From positions 8,550,788 to 8,614,787 of the forward strand of contig CM043793.1 in assembly GCA_023974075.1 (NCBI GenBank): a stretch of 64,000 nucleotides of DNA, written 5' to 3'. The notes below the pieces were generated by a model. The model saw only the letters and a list, made by a program, of their open reading frames with translations, did not search any database and was not told the origin of the DNA. Position 1 is the first letter of the stretch. Every line of letters begins with the position of its first letter. Of this stretch, positions 63,922 to 64,000 are shown piece after piece. The DNA is from Chaenocephalus aceratus (lineage: Eukaryota; Chordata; Actinopteri; Perciformes; Channichthyidae). The position numbers and the translations under genes are program-made.

Positions 63922-64000
63922 TAATTTTGCAGACCCTATCCCTCCGTAGTCTTTCAAGTAGGAGAAATGCCAGCATTCTCCTCCGGTTTACAGGCACTGT
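63648..64000. repeat. CpG-rich dispersed repeat, cut by window end
   Basis: From GATTCCACCGGGTCCGTCTG onward it is rich in CG with GCGTCTC/GAAGCGTC duplications, like a teleost MITE that starts 'gattccaccgg'. A (TA)n(CA)n microsatellite occurs at 63892-63922. Confidence 0.4.

Overview
This is a piece of a ray-finned fish (teleost) nuclear genome. The evidence is one vertebrate multi-exon gene with GT/AG introns, long AT-rich introns, and a dense load of repeats typical of teleosts: Tc1-like inverted repeats, many short non-autonomous hAT elements with 8-bp target duplications, TTAA-flanked elements, a Ty1/copia retrotransposon and LINE 3' tails. Nothing in the window is bacterial or plasmid-like.

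The only gene I can name is on the minus strand, from its start codon at 49581 to its stop at 12900. It encodes the Ral guanine nucleotide dissociation stimulator RalGDS. I resolved 17 coding exons. All splice with GT/AG and compatible phases, and together they give 2475 nt (824 residues) without a stop or frameshift. The protein has the family order: N-terminal segment, Ras exchanger motif (REM), CDC25-type RasGEF domain, serine/glycine-rich linker, Ras-association domain, and the family's C-terminal tail. It would act downstream of active Ras by loading GTP on RalA/RalB. Intron 1 is 17.4 kb and holds mostly transposon remnants. Two extra exon-like pieces lie in intron 14: a 70-bp partial copy of exon 16 that could splice as a 45-nt in-frame exon, and a 72-nt open segment with good splice sites.

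Layout. 1-1893: AT-rich DNA, a GC-rich hairpin repeat and an ACTATAG-rich repeat. 1894-4547: a copia-type retrotransposon on the minus strand, with LTR, primer-binding site, gag, protease and integrase, but broken before reverse transcriptase. 5094-5345: Tc1-like end. 5502-7097: two well-formed plus-strand exons of an unrecognised teleost family between 105-115-bp inverted repeats. 7100-11665: intergenic DNA with a 24-G run. 11666-12899: probable ralgds 3' UTR. 12900-49581: ralgds. 49582-49760: candidate promoter. 49761-64000: intergenic DNA with nested transposons (52506-54200, 57503-58856, 59135-61175) and a possible small gene or gene fragment at 61410-62149.

Most elements outside ralgds are non-autonomous or broken. 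The most unusual points are the exon-16 fragment inside ralgds, the inverted-repeat-bounded exon pair at 5.5-7.1 kb, a set of near-perfect hairpins in intron 1, internal sequence shared by different transposon families, and an initiator-tRNA anticodon-loop primer site in the copia element.
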